NCBI GenBank assembly: GCA_030538175.1
Contig: JAUNUL010000102.1
Coordinates: forward strand, 1 to 9,014
Direction of reading: 5' to 3'
DNA from: Propionibacteriaceae bacterium
Lineage (GTDB): Bacteria; Actinomycetota; Actinomycetes; Propionibacteriales; Propionibacteriaceae
Length of the DNA: 9,014 nucleotides
Shown here: piece after piece, positions 1 to 7,247 of the stretch
Layout of the letters: each line of letters opens with the position of its first letter
Numbering within the stretch: the stretch's first letter is position 1
Made by a program: the position numbers and the translations under genes
Notes under the pieces: model-generated
The model's database searches: none
What the model was told of the DNA's origin: nothing
The model's input: only the letters and a program-made list of their open reading frames with translations

Positions 1-1657
1 GCTTGAACTCAGCGGTCTGCTGATCGGCGACCAGGAGCTGGTCGTTGTTCTTGCCGGGCTGGGTGCCGTCGGTCTCGACGAAGACGCGGCCCTTGCCGTC
101 GGCCCAAATGCCGTCGGGGGAGCCGAACATCTGACCGTTCTCATCCTTGACTTCCTTGGCGATGGCGAAGAAGTCCCAGTGGAACGTCGTGCCGGTGTGT
201 CCATCAGCGTCGACCCACTTGATGATGTGACCGTCGCTGTTGGCGACCGGCTTGCCTTCGGCGTCGGTGTACGCCGGGTTGGCCGGACGGTGGCCCGGCT
301 CACCCTTGGCCGGGTTCGCGTTGGTGGCGTTGTTGTTGGTCAGGGTGCAGAACATCTCTTCGTTCTGGCCAACGGTGATCCACTCGGGGCGGTCCATCTT
401 GGTCGCACCGGCGATGTCGGCGGCGGCGCGGGTGTTCACCATGATCCAGGCCAGCGACTTGTGCGCGAGCTTCGGGTTGCGGGGGCTCAGCTCGTTCCAG
501 ACGCCGGTGCCGTCCTCCTTGAACTGGGCGACATAGAGCACGCCCTCGTCCAGCGGGGACTTGCCGCGGGCCTGCAGCGACTTCCAGTTGCCGGCGGAGA
601 CGAACTTATAGATGTACTCGTTGCGCTCGTCATCACCGGAATAGACGACGACGCGCTTGCCGCGACCCTCGACGACGGTCGCACCCTCGTGCTTGAAGCG
701 ACCCAGCGCGGTGCGCTTGATCGGCTTCTGGTTCGGCTTCTGGGGGTCGATCTCGACAACCCAGCCGAAGCGCTGGTCCTCGTTCGGGTTGGCGGCGAGG
801 TCGAAGCGCTCGTCGTACTCGAACCAGGCGTACTCCTTGCCCTCATCCGGCCCGGCGATGCTCATGCGCTTCTGCTCGTCGGTGGCCTTCCAGGTCTTGT
901 CCTTCGACCCGAAGTACTGATCGAAGTTCTCCTCGCAGGTCACATAGGTGCCCCACGGGGTGTGGCCCATCGAGCAGTTGTTGACCGTGCCCTTGGGGTT
1001 GTGGTTGTCGATCTTGGTGGTCAGGAACGACGTGCCGGCGACGGGACCGGAGAACTCGACCGGGGTGTTCACGTGGATGCGACGGTTGCGACGGTCGCGC
1101 TTCACCTTGTAGGTGTCGCCGACCCGCTCCAGCGCGACAACGGTGACGCCGTGGGCGGCCTGGACCTTGCGGACCTCTTCGAGGCTGCGCACGTCGTTGC
1201 GGCCGAACATGTGGAAGTTGGTGCCGTATTCCTGGTTCAGGCACAGCACCTCATCGTCGAACAGCCACATGCCGTCGTGGCCGAGGCCGACGGACTTCTC
1301 CTGCTGCTCCGAGGTCAGGTCATAGGGATAGGACTCGCCGCTGCCGTCGAGCTTCTCGCGCCAGGGGAGGATGACCGACATGGCGTACTCCGGCGCGATG
1401 GTCGGCAGGGGGCCATCGTTGAGCGGGATGGAGGTGAAGCCGATGCGGCCGCTGTCCGCACCCTTGCCCTTGCCGCTGTTGTTGCCCGGGCCCTTGTTGG
1501 GGTTGGTCGCGTGCGCCGGCGCGGTGCCGAAGAAGCTGAGGGCTGCGACGCCGGCGCCGCCGGCGAGGAAGGTACGCCGGGTGGCGCGGGCGTTGACAAT
1601 GTCGGCGAAAGTCTGGTTTTCGCTCTCGTTGCTGATCTCGTCGTCGTGATCGTGCAT
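1..1657 (-). CDS. phoX: PhoX-type secreted alkaline phosphatase (3' end outside window)
   Basis: Secreted phosphatase of the PhoX (DUF839) family. Characterised members are Ca/Fe-dependent enzymes that release phosphate from phosphomonoesters outside the cell. The first 552 codons are visible and remain open to the window edge; family members are usually about 600-700 residues, so only the C-terminus is missing. The N-terminus carries a twin-arginine signal: TRRTFLAGG with Arg27-Arg28, a hydrophobic stretch at 32-45 and a likely APAHA cleavage site ending at residue 50. Family landmarks follow in order: NQEYG (141-145), NNCSMGHTPWGTYVTCEEN (226-244, with Cys228 and the CEE motif), GRFKHEGATV (319-328) and SPDGIWADGKGRVFVETDG (513-531). 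The ATG at 1657 is preceded by AGGAG four bases upstream. A phased PHO box lies 60-115 bp upstream. It is transcribed divergently from the amidohydrolase. The family call is secure; the exact substrate range is not visible. Confidence 0.93.
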   Translation of the reverse strand, partial: MHDHDDEISNESENQTFADIVNARATRRTFLAGGAGVAALSFFGTAPAHATNPNKGPGNNSGKGKGADSGRIGFTSIPLNDGPLPTIAPEYAMSVILPWREKLDGSGESYPYDLTSEQQEKSVGLGHDGMWLFDDEVLCLNQEYGTNFHMFGRNDVRSLEEVRKVQAAHGVTVVALERVGDTYKVKRDRRNRRIHVNTPVEFSGPVAGTSFLTTKIDNHNPKGTVNNCSMGHTPWGTYVTCEENFDQYFGSKDKTWKATDEQKRMSIAGPDEGKEYAWFEYDERFDLAANPNEDQRFGWVVEIDPQKPNQKPIKRTALGRFKHEGATVVEGRGKRVVVYSGDDERNEYIYKFVSAGNWKSLQARGKSPLDEGVLYVAQFKEDGTGVWNELSPRNPKLAHKSLAWIMVNTRAAADIAGATKMDRPEWITVGQNEEMFCTLTNNNATNANPAKGEPGHRPANPAYTDAEGKPVANSDGHIIKWVDADGHTGTTFHWDFFAIAKEVKDENGQMFGSPDGIWADGKGRVFVETDGTQPGKNNDQLLVADQQTAEFK

Positions 1658-1717
1658 GTCGCTCCTAGGGAAGAGTGAGGGGTGGGTCAAGGTGTGCTCT
1701 CGTGGGAAGCTAGGGCC

Positions 1718-1772
1718 GGGTCCTGAACCGGTTCCCACCGCGACATGAACCTTTGGTGATCGCTCTGTGAAC
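1718..1772 (-). promoter_or_regulatory. PHO box: phased 11-bp repeats, likely PhoP operator of phoX
   Basis: Read on the minus strand towards phoX, 1772-1718 divides into five consecutive 11-bp units: GTTCACAGAGC, GATCACCAAAG, GTTCATGTCGC, GGTGGGAACCG and GTTCAGGACCC. Units 1, 3 and 5 begin with GTTCA, unit 2 with GATCA, and unit 4 is degenerate. The perfect GTTCA cores are exactly 22 bp apart. This is the architecture known for actinobacterial PhoP sites, which are 11-nt direct repeats with a strongly conserved GTTCA half. Its position before a phosphatase gene of the kind usually in the Pho regulon supports the assignment. The first unit ends only 17 bp before the amidohydrolase start, so a bound regulator might also affect that gene; this is inference. 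Confidence 0.72.
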
Positions 1773-1788
1773 CCGAGAGGGATAAAAC

Positions 1789-3540
1789 GTGAGGGCTCTG
1801 TTGGATTCTCTGGTCGTGCGCCGGGCGCGATTGGTGCCCTTGGGTCACCCCGTGCACAGGGATACGGCGTGGGGCGGGACGGTCGGCGCGCGCCCCCAGG
1901 GGCTCGGCAACCGGGTGTCGCCCGGCCGGTCGACGGTGGAGCCGGTTGATCTGCGCATCGTCGATGGGGTCGTCACCGAGATCGCCCCCGCGCTCGTTCC
2001 AGGGCACGGCGAACGCGTTGTCGACGTGGCCGGACGCTGGGTGATGCCCGGTTTGTGGGACCACCACGTGCATCTGTTGCAGTGGGCGCAGTTGTCGGTG
2101 CGGATTGATACCTCGGGCACGAACAGTCCGGGCGAGGTGCTTGATCTGGTCCGGGCCCATCTGCGCGACAGCGAGCGCCGGTCCAGCGGGGATCCGGCAG
2201 GCCAGGGTGGCTCGGCCGAGTTGGTGGTCGGCGTCGGCCACCGCATCGCCACCTGGACCGAGCAGCCCACCACCGCAGCCCTCGATGCCGTCGTCGGTGA
2301 CCGGCCGGTCGTCCTGGTCAGCGGGGACGTCCACCACGGCTGGCTGAGTTCGGCGGCCATGCGTCTGCTGGGTCTGGCGCCGCGCGCCGGGATCGTGGCG
2401 GAGACCGAGTGGTTCGAGGCGTACGCGCGGCTGGGCGCGCTGCCTGCAGTCCGCGCCCAGGGGGAACGGGCGATCGCGGGAGTGGTTGCCCGGGCCGCTG
2501 CGCTGGGCGTCGTGGGCATCACGGATTTCGAGTTCGGCGGGGCGTACGCCGACTGGCCCTCCCGAACAGCCCGCGGGATCACTGGGCTGCGCGTCCGCGC
2601 GGCGACGTACGCCGACGGGCTGGACGACGTCATCGCCCGGGGCTGGCGCACCGGGGACGCGCTCGACTCCACGGGCCTGGTGCAGATGGGTCCGCTGAAG
2701 ATCATCGCGGACGGCTCGTTGGGGACCCGGACGGCGTACTGCTGCCAGCCCTATCTGGGCACCGGACTGCCCGCGGCGATCCCGCCCGAGCTGGCGACTG
2801 ATCCGTCGGGCGATGGGCTGAACGCGTCGGCCGGGGCGAGCCCTCTGCGGGGGCCGTCGAATGCGCCGATGGAAGTGTCGTACGGCGTGCTGAACACCCC
2901 ACCCGAAGAGCTGCGCGCGCTGCTGACCCGCGCCCACGCGGCCGGACTCGAGGTCGCCATCCACGCCATCGGCGATGCGGCGGTCGGCTGCGCGCTGGAC
3001 GCGTTCGCAGCGACGGGCGCCCGCGGCTCGATCGAGCACGCCCAGCTGGTGGCCCACGACGACATCGCGCGGATGGCGCGGCTCGGGCTGACCGCCAGCG
3101 TGCAGCCGGCGCACCTGATCGACGACCGCGATACCGCGGACGTGTGCTGGGCCGACCGCACCGATCGGTGTTTCCCCCTGCGGGCGATGGCGGACGCCGG
3201 GGTCCGAATGGTCTTTGGTTCCGATGCGCCGGTATCCCCGCTCGACCCGTGGCTCGAGATCGCGACGGCCGTACGCCGCAGTGGCGACGAACGTGGCCCC
3301 TGGCACCCGGAACAGGCGCTCACGGTCGCCGAGGCGTTGGCGGCCAGCACCGATGGGCGCGGCACAGTGGGAGTTGGGTCGCCGGCGGACCTGGTCGTGT
3401 TGGATGCCGACCCGCTGGGGGCAGTCGACCCACCGCAAAGCGGTGAGGGCGCTGAGCCGTCCACGCTGGGCCGAACTCCGTCGACGTCGGTGGCCGCCAC
3501 GCTCGTGGGCGGGGCCTTCACGCACAACACGCTTGACTGA
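1789..3540 (+). CDS. YtcJ-like metal-dependent amidohydrolase (Amidohydro_3)
   Basis: Cytoplasmic metal-dependent hydrolase of 583 residues in the amidohydrolase superfamily, YtcJ/Amidohydro_3 branch, whose members cleave amide or related C-N bonds, for example N-substituted formamides. No signal peptide is visible. Landmarks: MPGLWDHHVH with the metal-binding pair His93/His95 (86-95), DRPVVLVSGDVHHGWLSSAA (171-190), GPLKIIADGSLGTRTAY with Lys304 (301-317), EVAIHAIGD with His392 (388-396), SIEHAQLV with His417, FGSDAP with Asp479, and a C-terminal GVGSPADLVVLDADPL strand returning to the beta-sandwich (528-543). All expected metal-site positions are filled, so the enzyme should be active. The N-terminal sandwich is interrupted by a Pro/Gly/Arg-rich insert at about 24-51. 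The GTG start has GAGAGGG seven bases upstream. It is divergent from phoX and followed by DUF6458 after 83 bp. Substrate is unknown; neighbours give no pathway clue. Confidence 0.88.
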   Translation: MRALLDSLVVRRARLVPLGHPVHRDTAWGGTVGARPQGLGNRVSPGRSTVEPVDLRIVDGVVTEIAPALVPGHGERVVDVAGRWVMPGLWDHHVHLLQWAQLSVRIDTSGTNSPGEVLDLVRAHLRDSERRSSGDPAGQGGSAELVVGVGHRIATWTEQPTTAALDAVVGDRPVVLVSGDVHHGWLSSAAMRLLGLAPRAGIVAETEWFEAYARLGALPAVRAQGERAIAGVVARAAALGVVGITDFEFGGAYADWPSRTARGITGLRVRAATYADGLDDVIARGWRTGDALDSTGLVQMGPLKIIADGSLGTRTAYCCQPYLGTGLPAAIPPELATDPSGDGLNASAGASPLRGPSNAPMEVSYGVLNTPPEELRALLTRAHAAGLEVAIHAIGDAAVGCALDAFAATGARGSIEHAQLVAHDDIARMARLGLTASVQPAHLIDDRDTADVCWADRTDRCFPLRAMADAGVRMVFGSDAPVSPLDPWLEIATAVRRSGDERGPWHPEQALTVAEALAASTDGRGTVGVGSPADLVVLDADPLGAVDPPQSGEGAEPSTLGRTPSTSVAATLVGGAFTHNTLD

Positions 3541-3623
3541 CGAGACCAAAAGCGGTCGACAAGTCATTTCATAGTTAGGCTTTCCCAGCAACGGCCTCCG
3601 GGCCCGACACCAAGGAGATTCAC

Positions 3624-3869
3624 ATGCGTGTTGTTCGAGTGGGTGGGCCGATCGTGCTCGCCGTCATTGGTTTGATCCTGGCGCTCGCGGTCTCGGACGC
3701 CATCCCGGGCGTCGACCTCACGATGGTCGGTTGGATCCTGTTCGGGGCCGCCATCGTGTGGCTCCTCATCGAGGTCGCCATGAACCGCCCCCGCACGCGG
3801 GTCAGCGAGGTACACGAGTCGCGCGGTCCGGGTGAGGCCATCCGGCGCGAGGAGCACCGCGACATCTGA
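3624..3869 (+). CDS. DUF6458-like small two-helix membrane protein
   Basis: Small integral membrane protein of 81 residues, resembling the actinobacterial DUF6458 family of unknown function. Two hydrophobic segments (about 8-24 and 33-52) are separated by a short loop containing the family-like IPGVDLTMVG (27-36). A charged C-terminal tail (54-81) rich in Arg and Glu should be cytoplasmic. The ATG is preceded by a strong AAGGAGATT ribosome binding site. The 83 bp between the amidohydrolase stop and this start include an AT-richer patch (about 3561-3583) where a separate promoter could lie, but I could not pick out a convincing -35/-10 pair. A strong hairpin follows 33 bases after the stop. 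The family assignment rests on size, topology and the GVDL motif, not on a search. Function unknown. Confidence 0.82.
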   Translation: MRVVRVGGPIVLAVIGLILALAVSDAIPGVDLTMVGWILFGAAIVWLLIEVAMNRPRTRVSEVHESRGPGEAIRREEHRDI

Positions 3870-3902
3870 CCTAGCGGGATAGACCGCAACCCTAGAAACA
3901 AC

Positions 3903-3937
3903 CGAAGCGCCCGGACAGCAATGTTCCGGGCGCTTCG
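3903..3937. terminator. Bidirectional terminator hairpin between convergent genes
   Basis: A perfect 13-bp inverted repeat: CGAAGCGCCCGGA at 3903-3915 and its exact complement at 3925-3937, enclosing a 9-base loop. It lies between the convergent DUF6458 gene (ends 3869) and DUF2207 gene (ends 4026), so it can terminate both transcripts. No T-run follows on either strand, as is common for GC-rich actinobacterial hairpin terminators. The stem is unmistakable; the terminating role is inferred from position. Confidence 0.75.
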
Positions 3938-4025
3938 TGCTTCTCGCGATGCCCCTAGTCGTTCGGGGTGCCTTGGTGGTTCGGGCGACCCACGTCATCT
4001 GAGTGGGATCACGAGGTGGCGTGGA

Positions 4026-5846
4026 TCACCAACCGCCGCCACCACCGCCGCCAAAGCCGCCGCCACCGCTGAACCCGGAGCCGCCGCCGGTGGCAGCTGT
4101 CGCGGCAGAGGTGACGGCAGCGGTCATCGCGCTCGTCATGGCAGAGGTCATGCTGTCCATCATCGAACCGAAGTGCGCCCCATAGAAGAAGCCATGGGTG
4201 TGCGGTGAGCCATACCAATACATGTCCGGCTGATAGCGGCCCTCGCGCGCGAGCTGCTCGAACACCTTCGACCAGCGCTCCGCGACGCCGAACACGATCG
4301 CGTACGGCAGATAGCGGGAGAACACGTCGACGCCTTCCTCGAACTTGATCTGGTCGGCCTCCGCCGTGCGCAGATAGAGCTCGAAGCCCTTCGTCTGGGC
4401 CAGCACCGCCGACCCCTGGGCCGTCCGGGACGGCATCGACCCGGAGACCGCCATCAGCGCGAGGCCGGTGATGATGCCCGCGACACCGAGCAGGCCCCAG
4501 CCCGTGGTCACGCCGAGCAGGAAGCCGACGCCGACACCGGCACCCGCGATGAGCACGCCCAACCCGAGCGCCGTCGCCTTGGCCAGGTCGGGCCGCTGCC
4601 GGAACCAGCCGCGTTCGGACGAAACCTGGCGATAGAGAGCGGCGCGGGTGTTCGGCATGAGCGCGGCGTACTTCTTGTCGCGCATGTCCTGGGTCGTGAC
4701 CCGACGGCGACCGCGGAAGAGGCGGCGCAGCAGATCCCGTTCGAACGGCAGCAGCGGATCGTTGCTGTCCTGCAGGGTGAACTGCCAGACGTTTCGGCCG
4801 GCCTCGTCGATGTGGATATGGCCACGCACCGCCAGGGCGATGATCGCGCCGGTGATGTCCCGGTTGTCCGCGGAGGCGTCGATGAGCGTGCCGAGCTCGC
4901 CCGCGGTCGCATTCTTCGGTGGGGTGAACTGCACCGTGACGGGCTGTTTGCCGACCTTGCCAACCTGACCTTCCTCGCCCTTGGCGGGCGTAAGGCCGGG
5001 GGTGAGGCCGATGTACGCCTCATCGCGCCCGCGCCGCCGCGCCTGTGCGATGACAGCGCCCAGGCCCAGCAGGGACAGGACGGCGGTCAGGCCACCGGTC
5101 AGCGGGTTGACCTCGAACATGTTGCCGATGTTGGGACGCTTCTCATAGCGCGGCTCGGCGCCGACGAACGTTCCGGCGGGGAAGCCGGCGACCACCTGCA
5201 TGCCGCGGTTGGGCCCGAGGTCGCTCGCCGAGAATGTCGCCGCTTGGTTGTCGGAGGCGCTGGTGCACTCGCGATCAAAGTTCGAGCCGGTCCAGCAGGC
5301 GACTCTATTGATCGCTGCTGGCCCCTCAACGCGCACCTGCGCGTTGCGGATCGGGACCTGCCAGCCCTTGCCGACCGCGTTCCAGTTGAACTCATCGAGA
5401 CCGCTGATCCTGTGGTCGGGGGCGATCAACCCGTGCACGCGATAGGTGATCCGATAGTTCTGTACGCCCGTGAAGCGCGTGCCCTGACGCCCGATGCGGA
5501 CCAGCAGGTTGCCGTTCTCCTGTTGGTACGCCAAGTCGGTGTTCGCGCCTGTCCCGCTCGTCACAGACTCGACGTTCACGTCCATCATCCGCCACACGTC
5601 GGGGTCGTTGAGCACCTCCTGACGCTGGGGCAGCACGATGAACGGTCCGTGGCCGGGATCCCGTCCGAAGTCGAAGTCGAGATCCAGGGTGACCCGTGCG
5701 GTGCCATCGGGCTGCAGCTGGGCCGTGATGTCCATCCGGGGGATGTTCCACGACGATGGCTGGTCCTCGGCGTACGCCCGCGGGGCGAGTGACACCGATG
5801 CCACGATCATCAACAGAACGAGGAGCAGACGAGCGGAATGCCTCAT
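4026..5846 (-). CDS. DUF2207 family membrane protein with glycine-rich tail
   Basis: Membrane protein of 606 residues with the DUF2207 layout; function unknown. An N-terminal signal peptide (Arg2 and Arg6, hydrophobic 7-20, likely cleavage near AYA at 25-27) precedes an exported beta-rich domain (about 28-245) beginning WNIPRMDITAQLQPDGTARV, with a Cys184/Cys194 pair that could form a disulphide. A first transmembrane helix lies at about 249-268, followed by Arg-rich RRRGRDE. A cytoplasmic domain (about 270-422), then two adjacent helices (about 424-446 and 448-468) and the family-like segment AQTKGFELYLRTAEADQIKF (483-502) follow. The C-terminus has Met/Thr/Ser/Ala-rich repeats (561-586) and ends in a glycine run closed by Trp606. 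An in-frame TGA two codons before the ATG excludes any earlier start. GAGG sits only one base from the ATG, too close for a normal ribosome binding site, so a leaderless mRNA is possible. Divergent from bioY. Confidence 0.87.
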   Translation of the reverse strand: MRHSARLLLVLLMIVASVSLAPRAYAEDQPSSWNIPRMDITAQLQPDGTARVTLDLDFDFGRDPGHGPFIVLPQRQEVLNDPDVWRMMDVNVESVTSGTGANTDLAYQQENGNLLVRIGRQGTRFTGVQNYRITYRVHGLIAPDHRISGLDEFNWNAVGKGWQVPIRNAQVRVEGPAAINRVACWTGSNFDRECTSASDNQAATFSASDLGPNRGMQVVAGFPAGTFVGAEPRYEKRPNIGNMFEVNPLTGGLTAVLSLLGLGAVIAQARRRGRDEAYIGLTPGLTPAKGEEGQVGKVGKQPVTVQFTPPKNATAGELGTLIDASADNRDITGAIIALAVRGHIHIDEAGRNVWQFTLQDSNDPLLPFERDLLRRLFRGRRRVTTQDMRDKKYAALMPNTRAALYRQVSSERGWFRQRPDLAKATALGLGVLIAGAGVGVGFLLGVTTGWGLLGVAGIITGLALMAVSGSMPSRTAQGSAVLAQTKGFELYLRTAEADQIKFEEGVDVFSRYLPYAIVFGVAERWSKVFEQLAREGRYQPDMYWYGSPHTHGFFYGAHFGSMMDSMTSAMTSAMTAAVTSAATAATGGGSGFSGGGGFGGGGGGGW

Positions 5847-5855
5847 GCCTCAACG

Positions 5856-5862
5856 GTATACA
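5856..5862. promoter_or_regulatory. Possible shared -10 element (GTATAC)
   Basis: The self-complementary hexamer GTATAC (5856-5861) gives TATACA on the plus strand towards bioY and TATACC on the minus strand towards DUF2207. For bioY it would place the transcription start just at the edge of the 5872-5890 dyad. For DUF2207 it would place the start within a few bases of the ATG, in line with leaderless expression. No good -35 element is seen for either direction, so the assignment is tentative. Confidence 0.3.
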
Positions 5863-5871
5863 CTCATCGCG

Positions 5872-5890
5872 ACTTGAACACTGTTCGAGT
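5872..5890. promoter_or_regulatory. BioQ-like operator dyad upstream of bioYMN
   Basis: A 19-bp dyad ACTTGAAC-ACT-GTTCGAGT: seven of eight half-site positions are complementary, the only mismatch being T5875/G5887. The core TGAAC-N3-GTTC closely resembles the TGAAC-N3-GTT box I recall for BioQ, the TetR-type biotin regulator of corynebacteria and mycobacteria. It lies 29 bp before the bioY start and in the only promoter space for bioYMN, so repression when biotin is plentiful is a reasonable inference. No bioQ gene is in the window. The same site could affect the divergent DUF2207 gene. Confidence 0.6.
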
Positions 5891-5919
5891 GTCTTTGCAC
5901 GTCGCCCAAAGGAGAATCC

Positions 5920-6546
5920 GTGGCCACTAGCGGCCCTGCCGAGCACTCGGCTCGCAGCACGTTCGCCCCCGTTGATATCGCGCTCGTGGCCGTTTTCGCT
6001 GCCCTCATCGCGGTGCTGTCCCTGCTGCCCGCGATCCCGCTCGCCGGTGGGGTGCCGATCACGCTGCAGACACTCGGCGTCGCGCTCGCAGGGCTGACCC
6101 TCGGGCCGGTGCGGGGTTTCCTGGCGGTCCTGCTCTATCTGCTGGTTGGGTTCGCCGGACTGCCGGTGTTCGCCGGGGGAGCGGCCGGTCTGGCGGTCCT
6201 CGGCAAGCCCTCGGCGGGCTATCTGCTGTCCTTCCCGATCGCTGCCCTGCTCGCGGGTCTGCTTTCCCGAGTACTGCTGCGCACCCGACTCCCGCGCTAT
6301 CTCGCCCTGTTCATCGCCGGCTTCGCCGCCAGCATCCTGATCGTCCACCCCGCAGGCATCGGCGGTCTGATGGTCAACGCCAATATGGCGTTGGACAAGG
6401 CGGTGCTCACCGACCTCGCATTCTGGCCCGGCGACGTGATCAAGAACCTCCTCGCCGCCGGTCTGACGCTGGCGGTGCTCAAGGCCTTCCCTGATCTGTT
6501 CCTGGGCAAGCAGCGGCGCTTGGGGCGGGATACCGTCAGCAGGTGA
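5920..6546 (+). CDS. bioY: Biotin ECF transporter substrate-binding subunit BioY
   Basis: S component of an energy-coupling factor transporter that binds biotin within the cytoplasmic membrane. At 208 residues it matches the usual BioY length of about 180-210. After a short polar N-terminus, about six hydrophobic segments are seen, starting at about 18-38. BioY-type signatures include GGVPITLQTLGVALAGLTLG (43-62), VGFAGLPVFAGGAAGLAVLG (76-95), PSAGYLLSF (97-105) and FWPGDVIKN (168-176). The GTG start has AAGGAG five bases upstream, which decides it over other candidates. It is the first gene of bioYMN; its TGA overlaps the GTG of bioM by the tetranucleotide GTGA, indicating translational coupling. 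A BioQ-like operator lies just upstream. The product works with BioM and BioN, giving high-affinity biotin uptake. Confidence 0.94.
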   Translation: MATSGPAEHSARSTFAPVDIALVAVFAALIAVLSLLPAIPLAGGVPITLQTLGVALAGLTLGPVRGFLAVLLYLLVGFAGLPVFAGGAAGLAVLGKPSAGYLLSFPIAALLAGLLSRVLLRTRLPRYLALFIAGFAASILIVHPAGIGGLMVNANMALDKAVLTDLAFWPGDVIKNLLAAGLTLAVLKAFPDLFLGKQRRLGRDTVSR

Positions 6547-7247
6547 GCACGATCCGGCTGGCAGGCGTGGGCGTTGATGTCGATGTCTTCAACGCCCGGG
6601 ACACGCACACCAAGACCCTGCTGACCGACATTGACCTGACGCTGACCGAGCGGCGGATCGCAGTGATCGGCGCCAACGGCTCCGGCAAATCCACGCTGCT
6701 GAGGCTGCTCAACGGGCTGATCGAACCCACCCGCGGCACCGTCACGGTCGATGGGCTCGACCCGGTCCGGCACGGCAAGGAGGTCCGGCAGCGGGTCGGG
6801 TTCATCTTCACCGATCCGCTGTCCCAGCTGGTCATGTCGACGCCGGTCGAGGACATTGAGCTCAGCCTCCGGCGCCGGATCCGCGGACGGCGGGAGCGCG
6901 CCGACGCGGCGTACGCCCTGTTGCGGACCCGCGGACTGGAGCATCTGGCGCACCAATCCATCTATGACCTGTCGGGTGGTGAGCGGCAGCTTGTCGCCCT
7001 CACCGCGGTGCTCGCCGTCGACCCCGCGATCCTGGTCGCCGACGAGCCGACCACCTTGCTCGACCTGCGCAACCGCGAACAGCTGCGCCGGGTGCTTGCC
7101 GATCTCGATCAGCAGCTCATCGTCTCGTCGCACGACCTCGACTTCATCGCCGACTTCGACCGAGTGCTGGTCGTCGACGCCGGCCGGGTGGTCTTCGATG
7201 GGGTGCCGGCCGCCGCGGTGGCGCACTATCGGGGGTTGATGGTGTGA
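6543..7247 (+). CDS. bioM: Biotin ECF transporter ATPase subunit BioM
   Basis: ABC ATPase (A component) of 234 residues that powers biotin uptake with BioN and BioY. Motifs: Walker A GANGSGKST (43-51, Lys49), signature LSGGERQ (143-149), Walker B AILVADEP (162-169, Glu168 catalytic), D-loop-like LLDL (172-175) and switch His197 in SSHDLD. The Q-loop is unusual: VGFIFTDP (85-92) has Thr90 where most ABC proteins have Gln. A nearby Gln95 (DPLSQ) could substitute, and related actinobacterial BioM proteins may share this. A single ATPase gene fits the dedicated (group I) BioMNY arrangement, in contrast to the shared EcfAA' modules of group II. The GTG start overlaps the bioY stop and the TGA overlaps the bioN start, both as GTGA. 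The assignment to biotin rests on the adjacent bioY. Confidence 0.92.
   Translation: MSTIRLAGVGVDVDVFNARDTHTKTLLTDIDLTLTERRIAVIGANGSGKSTLLRLLNGLIEPTRGTVTVDGLDPVRHGKEVRQRVGFIFTDPLSQLVMSTPVEDIELSLRRRIRGRRERADAAYALLRTRGLEHLAHQSIYDLSGGERQLVALTAVLAVDPAILVADEPTTLLDLRNREQLRRVLADLDQQLIVSSHDLDFIADFDRVLVVDAGRVVFDGVPAAAVAHYRGLMV

Noticed and set aside
179..1678. Long open frame of 499 codons on the plus strand
   Set aside because: It lies antisense over phoX, is rich in Val/Leu/Gly/Ala/Asp runs without any domain, and reflects high GC in third positions of the real minus-strand gene, which has Tat signal and PhoX motifs.
1687..3591. Open frame of 634 codons on the minus strand
   Set aside because: Antisense to the amidohydrolase gene; its product is Arg/Pro/His/Gln-rich and lacks hydrophobic cores or motifs, as expected for a shadow frame in GC-rich DNA.
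3590..3606. GGCC/GGCC hairpin before the DUF6458 gene as a terminator for the amidohydrolase
   Set aside because: The stem is only four pairs with a tiny loop and no T-run, and it lies just upstream of the ribosome binding site; too weak to call.
4812..5792. Open frame of 326 codons on the plus strand
   Set aside because: Antisense to the DUF2207 gene, which has a signal peptide, membrane helices and family features; no ribosome binding site or motif supports the plus-strand frame.
5392..6348. Open frame of 318 codons on the minus strand
   Set aside because: It would run through bioY, the divergent promoter region and the start of DUF2207; the product is a Gln/Arg/Glu/Gly-rich low-complexity sequence.
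6297..7226. Open frame of 309 codons on the minus strand
   Set aside because: Antisense to bioM and the end of bioY, whose motifs and coupled overlaps are clear; no independent support.
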